Virus record (IMG/VR): IMGVR_UViG_3300028196_000115
Coordinates: 1 to 20,183 of that record
Strand: one strand, 5' to 3'
DNA length: 20,183 nt
Source of the DNA: a virus
Positions 18,587 through 20,183 of the stretch are shown in pieces. A model generated the notes under the pieces. It searched no databases. It was not told where the DNA came from and saw nothing but the letters and a program-made list of their open reading frames with translations. Each line of letters opens with the position of its first letter. Positions within the stretch are counted from its first letter, which is position 1. The position numbers were made by a program, and so were the translations under genes.

Positions 18587-20116
18587 CTATAACTTTGTTA
18601 TCTTAACATAACCATCTGTATTAGCGGCTATAGTTCCAACGTCTACTCTTCCAGTCATTTCGGATGTGTTAAAGTAGCTACCTCCGCCTGCGCCACCGGA
18701 GTTACCTCCAGTATAACCTGCTCCTGCGCCACCACCATTACATGCTCCATTTCCTCCTCCTCCGAAACCGCCAGCTGCACCATCGCAACTGCCTTGACCT
18801 ATATTATAAAAAGGATTAGAATAATTTGCATATGCTCCATAAGGTTCTGAATTTTGATTTAAAGGTCCTGCATTATAATGAGTCTGATATCCAGTACTTC
18901 CACTATTATTATTACCACCACCTACACTAGCCCAACCAGAGGCACCGCCGCCCCAACCTCCATTGCCTGTTTGTCCATTTCTTCCTCCAGTTCCAACTGA
19001 AGTATTTGTACCATAGGAATGGGCATTTGTTGCACTTTCTCCTGAATTTGCATTATAACCATGGCCGCCTGAGTCGCCTGCGCCACCGCCTGCGCCAGGC
19101 ATAATCCAAGGAAATGCACCATTTGAAGATGCTGCAGGAGTTGCATTTGACATACTGTTTCCGAGAGATACCACACTTGCTCCACCACCACCAGCAGTAT
19201 ATCCAAACCTACCACCTCTATTTCCTACAATAATTCTTATTACTGTACCTCTTGTTAAACTTTTAGTTCCTTTTATCACTCTACCAGTACCACCACTATG
19301 TCCTCGGTTGTTACTACCACCACCAGCAGAAGCAACTTCAAATTCATAGTTACCATCTGAAGGAACTTTCCATAACTGTATTCCATGTAATACATTAAAG
19401 TGATCAGAGTTATTTTCAAATCCTGCTCCAGAATATGCTGAAATAAAAGTATTTTTATTAGTTGCGCGGTGTTCACCTGTATTTGTAGTATTTCCAGTTG
19501 TAAATGTATGTGTAGTAAAATCAAATAATCCAAAACTAAGATTTATTAATGTGGGCGCACTTTTAAAGCTTGCACCATCAAAAGCTTTTGTAATAAGAGT
19601 AAAACTTCCTGCATTTGCTTGAGTCGTAGATGGGGTTAATACAAAATTACCTGTAGTTTCATAACCTGATGCTATAAGACCTGTAAGTTGTGGAGGATAT
19701 GTAGAGCCGTCGGCTCTGTATAAGCTATCGTTTGATCCTAACATATGATATGAATATTCAACATCTGAGATATAACTTGCACTATCATAAACATGATTAA
19801 TGGCTTTCATAGAAATAGTGCTTGTATTACCTGTAGCATCTAATTCTAAAGTTGGTGAAGGAGAATCTAATAATGTTAAAACATATTGTGGCCCTGAAGA
19901 AATTGCACTCCATTCTGTGCCATTCCATAAATAAAGTCTTTTTGTTGACGAAGAAAAAGCTAATTCACCTGTACTGGTCCCCGCTGCAAAACTAGATTTT
20001 GTAGTTGATCTTGTTTTAGCAATCGGGCTTGCGACACTAACAACTTCTTTAGCCCTAAACTTCTTAGAACCTTTACGAAACTTTCTAGAAATATTAAACT
20101 TACCTTTTCTTGCCAT
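18587..20116 (-). CDS. glycine-rich tail fibre / adhesin protein with basic N-terminus (509 aa)
   Basis: The first 24 residues are very basic (MARKGKFNISRKFRKGSKKF). Residues 47-71 carry the 'DG..W' motif (TGELAFSSSTKRLYLWNGTEW). Residues about 85-197 hold the Ig-like module (SPSPTLELDATGNTSTIS, ASGYETTGNFVLTPSTTQ). From about 264 to 495 it is glycine-rich (GYTAGGGGASVV, GGGGNGACNGGGAGAGYTGG), ending in a closing strand (TDGYVKITKL). The region GIQLWKVPSDGNYEFEVASAGGGS is the usual entry into this type of domain. It is a likely tail-tip or fibre protein; the basic start may anchor it, which is a guess. It begins 10 bases after the stop of the partial right-edge gene. Confidence 0.88.
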   Translation of the reverse strand: MARKGKFNISRKFRKGSKKFRAKEVVSVASPIAKTRSTTKSSFAAGTSTGELAFSSSTKRLYLWNGTEWSAISSGPQYVLTLLDSPSPTLELDATGNTSTISMKAINHVYDSASYISDVEYSYHMLGSNDSLYRADGSTYPPQLTGLIASGYETTGNFVLTPSTTQANAGSFTLITKAFDGASFKSAPTLINLSFGLFDFTTHTFTTGNTTNTGEHRATNKNTFISAYSGAGFENNSDHFNVLHGIQLWKVPSDGNYEFEVASAGGGSNNRGHSGGTGRVIKGTKSLTRGTVIRIIVGNRGGRFGYTAGGGGASVVSLGNSMSNATPAASSNGAFPWIMPGAGGGAGDSGGHGYNANSGESATNAHSYGTNTSVGTGGRNGQTGNGGWGGGASGWASVGGGNNNSGSTGYQTHYNAGPLNQNSEPYGAYANYSNPFYNIGQGSCDGAAGGFGGGGNGACNGGGAGAGYTGGNSGGAGGGSYFNTSEMTGRVDVGTIAANTDGYVKITKL

Positions 20117-20126
20117 TTTTTATACC

Positions 20127-20183
20127 TTAATTTGTACTTTCGCCATCACCAGTATTGGAAAAGGCTAATGATGTATTTGTAGA
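20127..20183 (-). CDS. C-terminal end of an unknown protein (partial, runs off right edge)
   Basis: The minus-strand frame from the window edge to a TAA at 20129-20127 gives 18 residues (STNTSLAFSNTGDGESTN). It is in frame with no stop and lies just upstream of the 509-aa tail gene, so it is probably the end of another structural gene. Too little is present to say more. Confidence 0.55.
   Translation of the reverse strand, partial: STNTSLAFSNTGDGESTN

Noticed and set aside
1-20183. Search by eye for tRNA genes, CRISPR arrays, integrase/transposase genes and defence or anti-defence systems
   Set aside because: No cloverleaf-like segment, regularly spaced repeats, recombinase or recognisable defence genes were found. 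The GIY-YIG-like and SNase-like genes look like ordinary phage nucleases, not parts of a known defence set.

Overview
The window looks like a segment of a low-GC, T4-like marine myovirus genome (cyanophage/pelagiphage type). The reasoning is as follows. Every convincing gene lies on the minus strand. Genes are packed with ATGA and TAATG overlaps. The set contains T4-type RNase H, PhoH, class I NrdA/NrdB, glutaredoxin, a staphylococcal-type nuclease, a GH19 endolysin, spanin-like proteins and long tail-fibre proteins. Several intergenic regions carry T4-type late promoter boxes (NATAAATA), and others carry sigma70-type promoters. Host assignment is inference; nothing here names the host. I saw no tRNA, rRNA, CRISPR array, insertion sequence or integrase.

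Layout, read in the direction of transcription (right to left). At 20183-15422 are the end of an unknown gene and three large tail or adhesin-like proteins. They share an N-terminal 'DG..W' motif and an Ig-like module, but end in a glycine-rich domain, a predicted seven-bladed FG-GAP propeller, and another glycine-rich domain. At 15371-11142 is a late cassette headed by a TATAAATA promoter. It holds a coiled-coil membrane protein, a disordered EF-hand-like protein, three conserved unknowns, a HAD hydrolase with what looks like a T4 capsid-targeting peptide, and an overlapping i-spanin/o-spanin-like pair. At 10946-7138 is a nucleotide-metabolism operon from a strong sigma70-type promoter: nrdB, nrdA without the usual N-terminal ATP cone, a zinc-ribbon protein, a GIY-YIG-like protein, a small coiled-coil protein and an SNase-like nuclease. 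At 7086-5819 are RNase H and a conserved T4-like protein behind their own promoter.

At 5730-4564 are short single-gene units separated by terminator hairpins. In two of these the loop contains a TTGACA -35 box. One small gene here (4930-5107) is broken by an A9 homopolymer. At 4445-1 is a block driven by an extended -10 promoter, with a late-type box further upstream. It encodes conserved unknowns, PhoH, a small membrane protein (holin candidate), glutaredoxin, endolysin, a HAD 5'-nucleotidase-like protein and a collagen-like tail-fibre protein that runs off the left edge.

Functionally, the early/middle blocks would supply deoxynucleotides (NrdAB plus glutaredoxin), nucleases and RNA-primer removal. 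The late blocks supply tail adhesins, possible capsid-internal proteins and lysis proteins. I did not find one self-contained new system. The strongest leads are the candidate capsid-targeted HAD enzyme within a cassette of unknown late proteins, the terminator hairpins with embedded promoters, the A9 frameshift gene, and the FG-GAP propeller adhesin. Family names come from recognising motifs by eye, not from database searches.
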